A DNA stretch of 22,578 bases from QAMH01 sp964435565 (GTDB lineage: Bacteria > Actinomycetota > Coriobacteriia > Coriobacteriales > QAMH01). The notes beneath the pieces are model-generated. The model made no database searches, was not told where the DNA came from, and was given only the letters and a program-made list of their open reading frames with translations. Location: assembly GCA_964435565.1 (NCBI GenBank), contig CAYSZR010000030.1, positions 1 to 22,578 on the forward strand, in the 5' to 3' direction. The position numbers and the translations under genes are program-made. Positions 1 to 8,080 of the stretch are shown here, piece by piece (within the stretch, counting starts at the first letter, position 1; each line of letters opens with the position of its first letter).

Positions 1-236
1 GTGCCTATCTGCGATTTCATGCTAAAACCTACCCACACTTACTGGCGAAGAGCCAATTAAACCAGCGTTTAATTTCTCAGGAAGATCCCAACAGGCGAAT
101 AGTGGTTTCTTGTAGGTGGACATTTCCAAACCATGGTTTGGAAATGTCCACCTTGCTTAAGAGCATTTTTTCGAATCACAATCCCGATCGTCTCGTACCC
201 TGATTTCTCGCAAGTGCGAGTCGTTAAGGAGAGGAT
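1..236. other. gene-poor leader region
   Basis: No recognisable gene lies here. The third forward frame is open from the window edge to a TGA near 200 and could be the tail of an upstream gene or a remnant, but its translation (beginning AYLRFHAKTYPHLLAKSQLN) matches nothing I can name. It also runs straight through the perfect palindrome at 114-153, which argues against it being functional. A small hairpin, CTCGC-AAGT-GCGAG at 207-220, sits just before the ribosome binding site of the next gene. No convincing promoter hexamer pair was found. Confidence 0.5.
114..153. repeat. perfect 40-bp palindrome
   Basis: Two 20-base arms, the left being AGGTGGACATTTCCAAACCA, are exact reverse complements with no spacer; the symmetry axis lies between 133 and 134. 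The outermost flanking bases (T/T) do not pair, so the symmetry ends sharply. There is no immediate T-run, although TTTTTT occurs about 14 bases further on after a weak TGCT/AGCA stem. It could be a cruciform, a two-sided terminator, an operator for the downstream regulator operon, or a pair of abutting mobile-element ends. Function is unknown; the symmetry itself is certain. Confidence 0.85.
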
Positions 237-491
237 ATGGGAATCATCGTTCCGCCGGCGCCGCAAAAAGCCGAAGCGGCTGAAGTCATGGAACGGCTCG
301 AGCGTTTTAGGGCGAAGGACCACACGCGTCCAGACGAGCAGCCGCGTAAAAAGACTTCAATGATCCTTATTCTGGCGGTGTTCCTGTCTTTCGCAGGAAT
401 ATCTATGGATATATTTGCATTGCTGATTATCTGCGCTCCCGAATCACAACTTGCATGTTTGGTTATATCTGCCTGTACAGGACTAGCCTGA
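237..491 (+). CDS. small predicted membrane protein
   Basis: An 84-residue protein that I do not recognise. It has a charged, soluble N-terminal part (residues 1-40, rich in K, R, E) followed by two hydrophobic stretches (about 42-63 and 68-83), suggesting a membrane hairpin with a cytoplasmic N-terminus. The start is well supported: AAGGAG at 226-231 lies five bases before the ATG. It ends with TGA, the only TGA stop among the annotated complete genes here. The next gene, a large ATPase regulator, starts 15 bases later, so the two are probably co-transcribed. That arrangement suggests, but does not prove, a membrane partner or signal input for the regulator. Small size and lack of a known domain leave some doubt that it is a real gene. 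Confidence 0.6.
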   Translation: MGIIVPPAPQKAEAAEVMERLERFRAKDHTRPDEQPRKKTSMILILAVFLSFAGISMDIFALLIICAPESQLACLVISACTGLA

Positions 492-506
492 AAGGGATCC
501 GATACG

Positions 507-3164
507 ATGAGCAATGCAGATAATCGACGCGTGGGGGCGACGTTAACCAGGGATCTGCGGGGCTTTCGCTTTCCCGCAAACCATGTCAAACGTAATGGGC
601 TGATTTCAGCTTTGCTTCAAGATCGCACAACGCTACGGGTGCTGTCAGCGCCTCATGGTTTTGGCAAAAGCACTCTCGCACGCGAATATGCTGCGCGCCT
701 CTTTTCCGAAGATTCTGTTATGTGGGTTGACGCTGCTAGCCCTGATTTCTTTCTTGGCCTTGATGAGGACAGCTCCGCCAGCGCTCTTTCACGGGACAGT
801 TTCACATCCGGACTTGTCATCATAGATAACCTGCCTTGGCTACATGAAGAGCGTGCACGCACATTGTCCAGGCGTATTGACTCGATGCTTTATGCGGGAG
901 TCGAGGTAATTGTGACAACGTTGCCGTCATGTGATTGCCTGACGACGCTTCAGCCTGACCGAATGCTTGTGCGTGCAGATGATTTGCTTGTGACTGAATC
1001 CGAATGCGTCTCGGCGCGTGGCATTGCGCAAGATGGCGAAGACCGTGCACTGGAGCTGAGGCGGTGGCGGACTGCGAAGAAAAAACTATTCGGGCGTGTT
1101 CCGTTGGTTATGTGGGGAGCCGACGAACATGCGGAGGGAACATGTTTGGAGATGCTTTTCAGCGAGAACCTGCAACTCTCCTTTCTAAAGTGCATGTTCG
1201 CCATGCTTTTGCTTGGAAACGGAAACCTCGATGACCTCGTGCAAATGGGGATTCGTTTGCGTAGCGATGAGGTTGCCATGTTTGTCCGTGACTATCCTTT
1301 ATTCGGAATAGATTCGGTTTCCGGCGCGTTCGAAGTTGCAGAATTCGAACTTGATGATTTAAGGCGGGCGATTACAAAAAACCGGCTCGAAGAGCCCATG
1401 CTTAAAGGCGCCGTTTCTTTGTCGGACCGTGCTCTCGAAACTCTTTTTGATCGTGGAGATTCGATCAGGGGAGTGCGCATACTCGATATGTTCAGCAACG
1501 CCGAACACTGCACGGCGTGGTTGGTGCAGCGCGGATGGGATCTGATTGATCGGGGCGAGACGGCTCTTGCATCGACCCTTCTCGAGCGGTGCTCTGGGGC
1601 GGTGTATGCGCGATCAAGGGAACTGCAGGCGCTTCATGCATGGCTTGTGGGTCTATCGGGCAATCGGCGCGAGGCATGCCATATCGCAGAACGCGTGCTT
1701 GGCTTAGCTATGGATATAGGAAGCACTCTCGAAGAGCCCGACGTTGCCGGCATAACTGCTCGGCTTGCTTTGGCAATGTTTGGCGAAAATGCCGTTTTAG
1801 AACGTCGCAAATACCAGTTTTCCGTGCAGACGGGGCCAGTGAGTGCGGTTGACTTTCTTGGGAGCATAATTGAATCGTGTACAAACGTGGAAATTGCACG
1901 CGCCTTCCATTTGGATCCAAGTGTCGATGATCAGCGTCTTGAAAAAGCTCGGCGTCCGCCCGGCAAGCAGCGCATGAACGCGCTTACGGCACATTTCACA
2001 CAGTATGCCGATCGGTATCGAGACGAGAGGGCTTTTCGTATTGCCTTGCACCTGCTCGCACATGTTGATAGCAGAAGGGCGCATCGTCTTGTCCAAGAAA
2101 TTGGATGTGACGCCATAGTCGAAATGAGACGGTGCGGCGTGAGGACTTTTAGCGAAGCGGCGCTAGTAAACGATATGTGGCATACAGGGTACTTTGGTCT
2201 TATCGGTCCTGTTGCGGATCGCAGAGATGCAAGGATCCTTGATGGATCGGCACATATGCTCAATCAGCTTTCGCGAAGTTGCGGTTATGGCGATGTGTCG
2301 CTCGCGTGGGAAGCTCCTGAGGGAAAAATGGGCAAAGAGGCCAAAGATATTGAATTGAAGTCTCCTGTTTCCGGCGCAGACACTATGTACGTCAGATTAT
2401 TCGGCGGGCTTGAAGTAAGCGTTGGGGAGCGTTATATCAACGAAAGCGGCTGGCGCAGAAAATCCAGAGCGCTTTTCAGCATCCTTGTTGTCAACCAGGG
2501 ACGTGACGTCCCTCGAGAAGAGCTTTTCGGGCAGATGTGGCCTGATGTTTCGCACGTACATGCACTGGATAACTTCTATACGGTTTGGAGCAACTGCATA
2601 TCCGCCGTTGGAGATTTTCCCTATATCGAACGAAACGGTGAATTTTGCCGAATCGATCCACGGTTCGTGCACTCCGATGTAGCTGAATTCGAGCAGCTTA
2701 CACGCCATTTGCTCACGGCTGATCAAGATTCTAACTATCTGCTTGATACATTTGCAAAGATCGAGCTGCTCTATCGGGGAGACCTGCTGCCGAGCGAGAC
2801 GGACATTCCCATCATCAACGCCCAAAGAGAGCGTTACCGATCACTATTTGTAGATTCGATGATTGCAGCGACGGAATGTGCGCTCCGGGTAAAAGACGTG
2901 CGTATAGCACTCTGGTTTGCGCGTAAGGCCTTGGAGGTAGAAGAAGGGCGTGAAGATGTGTATCGCACTCTTATGAAAGCGCAGATTGCCGCAGGCCAGC
3001 GTTGTCCAGCGATAAAGACATATCTAAGGTGTCGCGATTTTCTGCGCGATACGCTGGGCCTGGATCCATCTATTGAGACTAGAGAGCTCTATAACGAACT
3101 CATCACGACTGACCCGGGATTGCTGCGTCTTGATACGACATCGTTTCTCGATGTGGGGAAATAA
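507..3164 (+). CDS. MalT/AfsR-like STAND ATPase regulator with C-terminal SARP (wHTH + BTAD) module
   Basis: An 885-residue putative transcription regulator. Residues 45-60 hold a P-loop (GFGKST at 51-56) and residues 102-108 a Walker B-like strand (GLVIIDN), the start of a MalT/STAND-type NTPase. A helical middle section (about 300-600) looks like the sensor/repeat part of such proteins. Residues 627-720 (start MYVRLFGGLEVSV) match the winged-helix DNA-binding fold of AfsR/SARP regulators, and 724-875 match a bacterial transcriptional activation domain of TPR-like helices, ending with the typical RCRDFLRDTLGLDPS pattern. AAGGGA at 492-497 precedes the ATG by nine bases. Family members switch between ADP- and ATP-bound states on ligand binding to activate target promoters. 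Ligand and targets are unknown. Its upstream neighbour is a small membrane protein; secA downstream is separated by a 140-base gap and is probably an independent unit. Confidence 0.85.
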   Translation: MSNADNRRVGATLTRDLRGFRFPANHVKRNGLISALLQDRTTLRVLSAPHGFGKSTLAREYAARLFSEDSVMWVDAASPDFFLGLDEDSSASALSRDSFTSGLVIIDNLPWLHEERARTLSRRIDSMLYAGVEVIVTTLPSCDCLTTLQPDRMLVRADDLLVTESECVSARGIAQDGEDRALELRRWRTAKKKLFGRVPLVMWGADEHAEGTCLEMLFSENLQLSFLKCMFAMLLLGNGNLDDLVQMGIRLRSDEVAMFVRDYPLFGIDSVSGAFEVAEFELDDLRRAITKNRLEEPMLKGAVSLSDRALETLFDRGDSIRGVRILDMFSNAEHCTAWLVQRGWDLIDRGETALASTLLERCSGAVYARSRELQALHAWLVGLSGNRREACHIAERVLGLAMDIGSTLEEPDVAGITARLALAMFGENAVLERRKYQFSVQTGPVSAVDFLGSIIESCTNVEIARAFHLDPSVDDQRLEKARRPPGKQRMNALTAHFTQYADRYRDERAFRIALHLLAHVDSRRAHRLVQEIGCDAIVEMRRCGVRTFSEAALVNDMWHTGYFGLIGPVADRRDARILDGSAHMLNQLSRSCGYGDVSLAWEAPEGKMGKEAKDIELKSPVSGADTMYVRLFGGLEVSVGERYINESGWRRKSRALFSILVVNQGRDVPREELFGQMWPDVSHVHALDNFYTVWSNCISAVGDFPYIERNGEFCRIDPRFVHSDVAEFEQLTRHLLTADQDSNYLLDTFAKIELLYRGDLLPSETDIPIINAQRERYRSLFVDSMIAATECALRVKDVRIALWFARKALEVEEGREDVYRTLMKAQIAAGQRCPAIKTYLRCRDFLRDTLGLDPSIETRELYNELITTDPGLLRLDTTSFLDVGK

Positions 3165-3253
3165 TGTTTATGTTGTTGCACGGTTTCTTTGCATATCGCC
3201 CAAGAACTTGCGCTGAGCGTTCCCTACTCGTTATCGAGGTGGCTACGGGCCTG

Positions 3254-3262
3254 TGCTAAAGT
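3254..3262 (+). promoter_or_regulatory. candidate extended -10 promoter element for secA
   Basis: TGTGCTAAAGT contains a TGn extension followed by TAAAGT (3257-3262), four of six matches to TATAAT, about 42 bases before the secA start. No good -35 hexamer occurs at 16-18 bases upstream (TTATCG at 3231 is 20 bases away). This is the best promoter candidate in the gap, but it is a weak call. Confidence 0.35.
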
Positions 3263-3304
3263 GAAAATATCTTTAAAAGGGTCAAAAGTCGAAGGCTAGA
3301 ATCC

Positions 3305-6070
3305 ATGGCAAACTTTTTCTCTAAAATGCTCTCAGCCGGTGAGGGCAAGGAAATAAAAGCATTTCGCAATAGAATCGGCGAAGTTAACTATCTGGAAGAT
3401 GAGATCACCAAGCTCGGGGATGACGAGCTGCGTGAAAAAACCATCGAGTTTCGCGAGCGTTATGCTAATGGCGAATCGCTCGAGGAGCTTCTTCCTGAAG
3501 CATTTGCCGTCGTTCGAGAAGCGTCTGTGCGAGCTATAGGGCTCAGGCATTTCGACGTACAGCTTATCGGCGGCATGGTGCTCAATAATGGCGAAATCGC
3601 GGAAATGAAAACCGGTGAAGGAAAGACGCTCGTGTCGACGCTTGCTGGCTATTTAAACGCAATTCCTGCTGAGGGCGTGCATATCGTCACCGTTAATGAC
3701 TATCTGGCCAAGCGCGATAGTGAATGGATGGGCCAGATCTATCGGTTTTTGGGGATGGAAGTCGGGCTTATTCAGAACGGTACGAAGACCCCTGAACGCA
3801 AGGCGGCCTATGATGCAGATGTTACTTACGGGACTAATTCGGAATTCGGTTTTGACTATCTGCGCGACAACATGGTCGTTAATCCCGAATCCCGCGTGCA
3901 ACGCGGGCATGCATTTGCAATCGTCGATGAGGTTGACTCGATTCTTATAGATGAGGCGCGTACGCCCCTTATCATTTCCGGCGCTGGATCCCGATCGACT
4001 GACACGTATCGAAAGTTTGCGAACGCCGTCAAGCACCTGGTGCTCGACGTTGATTTTGAAATGGACGAGGCGAAGCGTACGATTTCTGCGACTGAAGGTG
4101 GATTGCAGCGTGTCGAAGCCCTGTTGGGCATCGACGATATCTATTCTGATATTTCCGGCCAGCTCCCTAATCATCTACAGCAAGCGCTCAAGGCCCAGTT
4201 TTTGTTTCACCGTGATAAGGATTACATCGTTCAGAACGGTGAAGTGAAAATTGTCGATGAATTTACGGGCCGTATTATGGAGGGCCGCCGCTATTCTGAG
4301 GGCCTTCACCAGGCGATAGAGGCAAAAGAGGGCGTTCTTGTTCGGGCTGAAAATCAAACGATGGCAACGATTACACTGCAGAACTATTTCCGTCTGTATG
4401 AAAAGCTTTCGGGTATGACGGGCACAGCAAAAACCGAGGATTCCGAATTTCGTGATATCTACAAACTCGCGGTGCAGATCATTCCTCCCAATAAACCCGT
4501 TATTCGTGAGGAACTCCCAGATCTTGTGTATCGAACGATCGAGGCGAAATTCAATGCCGTTGCGGATGACGTTGAGGAACGTCATGGACGCCAGCAGCCG
4601 TGTCTGGTCGGCACGGTTTCGATTGAGAGCTCCGAACGTCTTTCCGCGCTCTTGTCACGGCGCGGAATCAAGCACTCGGTGTTGAATGCAAAATTTCATG
4701 AGCAAGAGGCGAATATAGTCGCTCAAGCAGGTCGTGCGGGAGCAGTCACCATCGCGACTAACATGGCTGGCCGCGGCACTGATATCCTGCTTGGTGGCAA
4801 TCCCGAGTTCCTTGCCCGCGACATCCTTGTGCAAAGTGGCATCGAAGATGGTGAGGCTACGAACGAGCAATGGAAAGATGCTCTTGGGCAAGCCCGGGAG
4901 ATCTGTGCAAATGAAGCAGAGGTCGTGCGGGCAGCTGGTGGTTTGGCGGTTATTGGCACCGAGCGTCATGAGTCGCGTCGTATCGATAACCAGCTTCGTG
5001 GCCGTTCTGGTCGTCAGGGCGACCCCGGATCTGCGCAATTTTACCTTTCTCTCGAAGATGATCTGATGAGGTTGTTTGGCGGGGATCGCATGGACCGCAT
5101 CGGCAGCCTTATGCAACGAACTGACATTGACGATGAAATGCCAATTCAGGCGAAAATGGTTACCAAGGGCATCGAAAGCGCTCAGCGCCAAGTCGAGTCC
5201 ATGCATTTTTCATCCCGTAAGCATGTTCTTGAATACGACGATGTTATGGATAAGCAGCGCAAGACGATCTATACCGAGCGAAATGAGATACTCGACGGCA
5301 AAAGCTATGCAGGCAGGGTCCCCGAATTGATAAGCGGTGCCGCATCTGATGCCGTGTTCGAGTTTTGTCCAGCACATAGTGTTTATGAAGACTGGGATAT
5401 CGAAGAGCTAAACGGCTGGTTCAAGGAGCTTACGGGCTTGGAAGAGGACCTTTCCCTGCTTGACCACCAGCAGGATACCTATCGGATGGTCGAAGTTCTG
5501 ACCGAACGGATCCAAGATATATACGAACAGAAAAAAGCGGCTATGCCGGCAGATCTGTTTGATAAGGTGCAAAATCAGGTCATGCTTCGTGTCATTGACA
5601 CGCGCTGGATGGCTCATCTATCGGAAATGGATTATTTACGTGCTGGCATAGGTCTTAGGGCAGTCGGACAAAGAGATCCGCTTGTCGAATACAAAGAAGA
5701 TGCGTTCAATGCCTTCAGTGTTCTTGTTGCCGGTATTTATGAAGATTTCATTCGAACGATATTGAGGCTGCAGATCAACGTCCAAGTTGAACAGCCCGAG
5801 GAAACTGAAGATCAAGATACGTTGAACAGCGTTTCGTATTCAGCGCCAGATGAGAATATCCCTACTTTGACCGGCGATAGCTCGGTTACCTCATCGTCAG
5901 TGGCTACACAGGCTGCGGATAACGTTGGGCAGGTTCCCAAAGTATCACAGGGTGCCGTGCGTACGGTGGTCAAGGATAAAGACGATCCCTATGCAGATGT
6001 TGGTCGTAACGATCCGTGCCCGTGCGGAAGTGGCAAGAAGTTCAAGAAGTGCCACGGCGCTAATCGCTAG
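3305..6070 (+). CDS. secA: protein translocase motor subunit SecA
   Basis: A 921-residue preprotein translocase ATPase that drives unfolded proteins through SecYEG. The N-terminus (MANFFSKMLSAGEGKEIKAF) is typical of SecA. The Walker A motif MKTGEGKT is at residues 101-108, DEVD of Walker B at 208-211, followed by the characteristic LIDEARTPLIISG. The second nucleotide-binding domain shows TNMAGRGTDILLGGNPE and the RGRSGRQGDPG helicase motif. The C-terminal tail is an acidic, Ser/Thr-rich linker followed by a zinc-binding SEC-C motif with C905, C907, C916 and H917, which usually contacts SecB or ribosomes. Length is normal for the family. The ribosome binding site is modest (GAAGG about ten bases before ATG). 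prfB follows after only 18 bases, so the two are probably co-transcribed. It stops with TAG. Confidence 0.98.
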   Translation: MANFFSKMLSAGEGKEIKAFRNRIGEVNYLEDEITKLGDDELREKTIEFRERYANGESLEELLPEAFAVVREASVRAIGLRHFDVQLIGGMVLNNGEIAEMKTGEGKTLVSTLAGYLNAIPAEGVHIVTVNDYLAKRDSEWMGQIYRFLGMEVGLIQNGTKTPERKAAYDADVTYGTNSEFGFDYLRDNMVVNPESRVQRGHAFAIVDEVDSILIDEARTPLIISGAGSRSTDTYRKFANAVKHLVLDVDFEMDEAKRTISATEGGLQRVEALLGIDDIYSDISGQLPNHLQQALKAQFLFHRDKDYIVQNGEVKIVDEFTGRIMEGRRYSEGLHQAIEAKEGVLVRAENQTMATITLQNYFRLYEKLSGMTGTAKTEDSEFRDIYKLAVQIIPPNKPVIREELPDLVYRTIEAKFNAVADDVEERHGRQQPCLVGTVSIESSERLSALLSRRGIKHSVLNAKFHEQEANIVAQAGRAGAVTIATNMAGRGTDILLGGNPEFLARDILVQSGIEDGEATNEQWKDALGQAREICANEAEVVRAAGGLAVIGTERHESRRIDNQLRGRSGRQGDPGSAQFYLSLEDDLMRLFGGDRMDRIGSLMQRTDIDDEMPIQAKMVTKGIESAQRQVESMHFSSRKHVLEYDDVMDKQRKTIYTERNEILDGKSYAGRVPELISGAASDAVFEFCPAHSVYEDWDIEELNGWFKELTGLEEDLSLLDHQQDTYRMVEVLTERIQDIYEQKKAAMPADLFDKVQNQVMLRVIDTRWMAHLSEMDYLRAGIGLRAVGQRDPLVEYKEDAFNAFSVLVAGIYEDFIRTILRLQINVQVEQPEETEDQDTLNSVSYSAPDENIPTLTGDSSVTSSSVATQAADNVGQVPKVSQGAVRTVVKDKDDPYADVGRNDPCPCGSGKKFKKCHGANR

Positions 6071-6088
6071 AATCACAGGTGGCATAGT

Positions 6089-7192
6089 ATGGCGGATATC
6101 AACGCACAAGAGCTTGCCGCATTACGCGAGCGTATCATACAGATGGGGTCTTATCTGCATATCGACGACAAGCGAGAGCGTCTTGTCGAGCTCGAACGTC
6201 AGTCGGCGCAGACGGGTTTTTGGGATGATCAGGAACGGGCTCAGTCGACCATGAGCAAAGCCGCTGGCCTACGCGATGAGATTTCTGAATACGAAAAGGC
6301 CGTAGCACTGCTCGAGGACGCGGAGGTTGCCAACGAGCTTGCGATGCTTGGCGACGAAGAACTTGAAGCAGAGGCGGCCGATACGATTAAAGAGCTTGTT
6401 CAGAGCGCAGATGCGCTCGAGCTTGCCTCTTGGTTTGACGGTGAGCTGGATTCAGGGGATTGCATCATAACCATCAACCCCGGTCAAGGTGGACTCGAGG
6501 CTCAAGACTGGACCGAGATGCTCTTTCGCATGTATACGCGTTATGCAGAACGGAAGAAGTGGAAGATTACGGTAAACGATGCTCCTCCAGGAGAGGTTAT
6601 AGGTCTTGATCGAGCAACGTTTACGGTGAACGGCCATAATGCTTATGGGATGCTCAGAAGTGAGCAAGGCGTGCATCGTCTTGTCAGAATCAGTCCCACT
6701 GATGATAAGAAGCGGCGCCAGACTACATTTGGCGGCGTCGAGGTTTTGCCGGTCTTGCCCGATGATGTCGAAGTCGAAATCGATGAGGGCGATCTGCGTA
6801 TCGATGTCTATCATTCGTCTGGTCACGGTGGGCAGGGCGTCAACACGACTGATTCAGCCGTTCGAATCACGCATTTGCCTACAGGCATCGTCATAACCTG
6901 TCAAAACGAACGTTCCCAGCTTCAAAACAAGGCAACCGCCATGGGCATATTGCGAAGTAAGCTATATGAGCTCGAGCAGGAAAAACGAGCAGATGCCCTT
7001 GATGAGCTACGCGGCCCCAAGCATGAGATCTCATTTGGCAATCAGATTAGGAATTACGTTCTGTATCCATATCAAATGGTGAAAGATTTGCGCAGCGGCG
7101 TGGAAACAGGCAACGTTGACGCTGTATTAGACGGCGATATCGATGACTTCGTGGTAGGCTATCATCGTTGGCGAGTAAGCCAGGATGTATAG
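6089..7192 (+). CDS. prfB: peptide chain release factor 2 (RF2)
   Basis: A 367-residue class I release factor that terminates translation at UGA and UAA. The catalytic GGQ, which triggers peptidyl-tRNA hydrolysis, is at residues 247-249 within SSGHGGQGVNTTDSAVRI. The stop-codon-reading tripeptide, normally SPF in RF2, here reads SPT at residues 202-204 (Thr codon ACT at 6698-6700), which is unusual; flanking residues (HRLVRI before, RRQTTF after) make the alignment unambiguous. The length, LHIDDKRERL early region and FWDDQERAQ identify it as RF2, not RF1. Many bacteria regulate prfB by a programmed +1 frameshift at an early in-frame UGA; here the frame is continuous through that region (codons about 20-30) with no UGA, so this control is absent. 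AGGTGG at 6076-6081 gives a good ribosome binding site. It stops with TAG. Confidence 0.97.
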   Translation: MADINAQELAALRERIIQMGSYLHIDDKRERLVELERQSAQTGFWDDQERAQSTMSKAAGLRDEISEYEKAVALLEDAEVANELAMLGDEELEAEAADTIKELVQSADALELASWFDGELDSGDCIITINPGQGGLEAQDWTEMLFRMYTRYAERKKWKITVNDAPPGEVIGLDRATFTVNGHNAYGMLRSEQGVHRLVRISPTDDKKRRQTTFGGVEVLPVLPDDVEVEIDEGDLRIDVYHSSGHGGQGVNTTDSAVRITHLPTGIVITCQNERSQLQNKATAMGILRSKLYELEQEKRADALDELRGPKHEISFGNQIRNYVLYPYQMVKDLRSGVETGNVDAVLDGDIDDFVVGYHRWRVSQDV

Positions 7193-7232
7193 AGGCCCTG
7201 CACATTGCGATCGAGGGGAATGAGGGTTTTAC

Positions 7233-8078
7233 GTGATTGAAGAATCCGTAGAAAAGATTGAGGCGCGTGCCCGTCGCATGCGTATCAACATTATCACTAT
7301 GCTTAACAAGGCGGGAAGCGGACATCCCGGTGGATCGCTTTCAGCTGCAGACATCCTCGCGGCGCTCTATTTCGGCGGCGTGATGAATTACAACGAAGAC
7401 GATCCGCTTGACCCTGCGCGAGATCGTTTCATCCTCTCGAAGGGGCATGCCGCACCCGTGCTCTATGCGGCATTGGCCGAGGTAGGCTATATACAGGAAG
7501 ACGAGCTGTCCACGTTGCGCAAGTTACACAGCCGTCTGCAGGGACATCCCGATTCTAAGAAGGTCCCCGGCGTCGAGGTGTCGACCGGGTCGCTCGGACA
7601 GGGCCTTTCCATCGCATGCGGGCTCGCCTTGGGTCTAAGGCTCGATGCGGATAAAGAGGGTAAAGCGCCTCGGCGCGTGTTCGCGTTGCTGGGGGATGGA
7701 GAGATCGAAGAGGGCCAAGTCTGGGAATCCGCGATGTTCGCGGCCCATCACAGACTTGATAACCTCGTGGCGATCGTCGATAACAACAGCCTGCAAATCG
7801 ACGGCGATGTGCGTGACGTCGCTGGACTCGACGATATCAGCGCCAAGTTCATGGCATTTGGATGGCAGACGATGGAAGTTGACGGCAACGACGTGGGCGC
7901 CGTTCTCACTGCGCTCAGGGCTGCCGTCCTTATTGAGGACGCGTCTGTCTGCATTGTTGCGCATACCATCAAGGGCAAGGGTGTTTCGTTTATGGAAAAT
8001 CAGGCTGGCTGGCATGGCAAGGCGCCCGATGACGAGCAAACCGCAGCGGCGCTCGCGGAGCTTGAGGGGAGAGAGTAG
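7233..8078 (+). CDS. transketolase N-terminal subunit (thiamine diphosphate-binding)
   Basis: A 281-residue half-length transketolase carrying the pyrophosphate-binding part. In the pentose phosphate pathway, transketolase moves two-carbon units between ketose and aldose phosphates. Visible motifs are SGHPGGSLSAADILAALYF with H31, SKGHAAPVLYAAL with H72, and the thiamine diphosphate/Mg motif GDGEIEEGQVWE (GDG at 154-156) closed by DNNSLQIDG (NN at 184-185). The start is GTG with GAGGG about six bases upstream. The partner subunit begins two bases after its stop codon, so the pair is translationally coupled and together equals one full-length enzyme. The gene is markedly GC-richer than secA and prfB. 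A related two-subunit enzyme, such as a DXP-synthase-like or apulose/sulfosugar transketolase, is a less likely alternative. Confidence 0.93.
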   Translation: MIEESVEKIEARARRMRINIITMLNKAGSGHPGGSLSAADILAALYFGGVMNYNEDDPLDPARDRFILSKGHAAPVLYAALAEVGYIQEDELSTLRKLHSRLQGHPDSKKVPGVEVSTGSLGQGLSIACGLALGLRLDADKEGKAPRRVFALLGDGEIEEGQVWESAMFAAHHRLDNLVAIVDNNSLQIDGDVRDVAGLDDISAKFMAFGWQTMEVDGNDVGAVLTALRAAVLIEDASVCIVAHTIKGKGVSFMENQAGWHGKAPDDEQTAAALAELEGRE

Positions 8079-8080
8079 CC

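Noticed and set aside
3..200. Open third forward frame at the window edge, possibly the tail of an upstream gene
   Set aside because: No family resemblance recognised, and the frame passes through a perfect 40-bp palindrome; left only as a note in the leader region.
6140..6185. Programmed +1 frameshift in prfB
   Set aside because: The reading frame is continuous and no in-frame UGA with a CUU slip site is present in the expected region.
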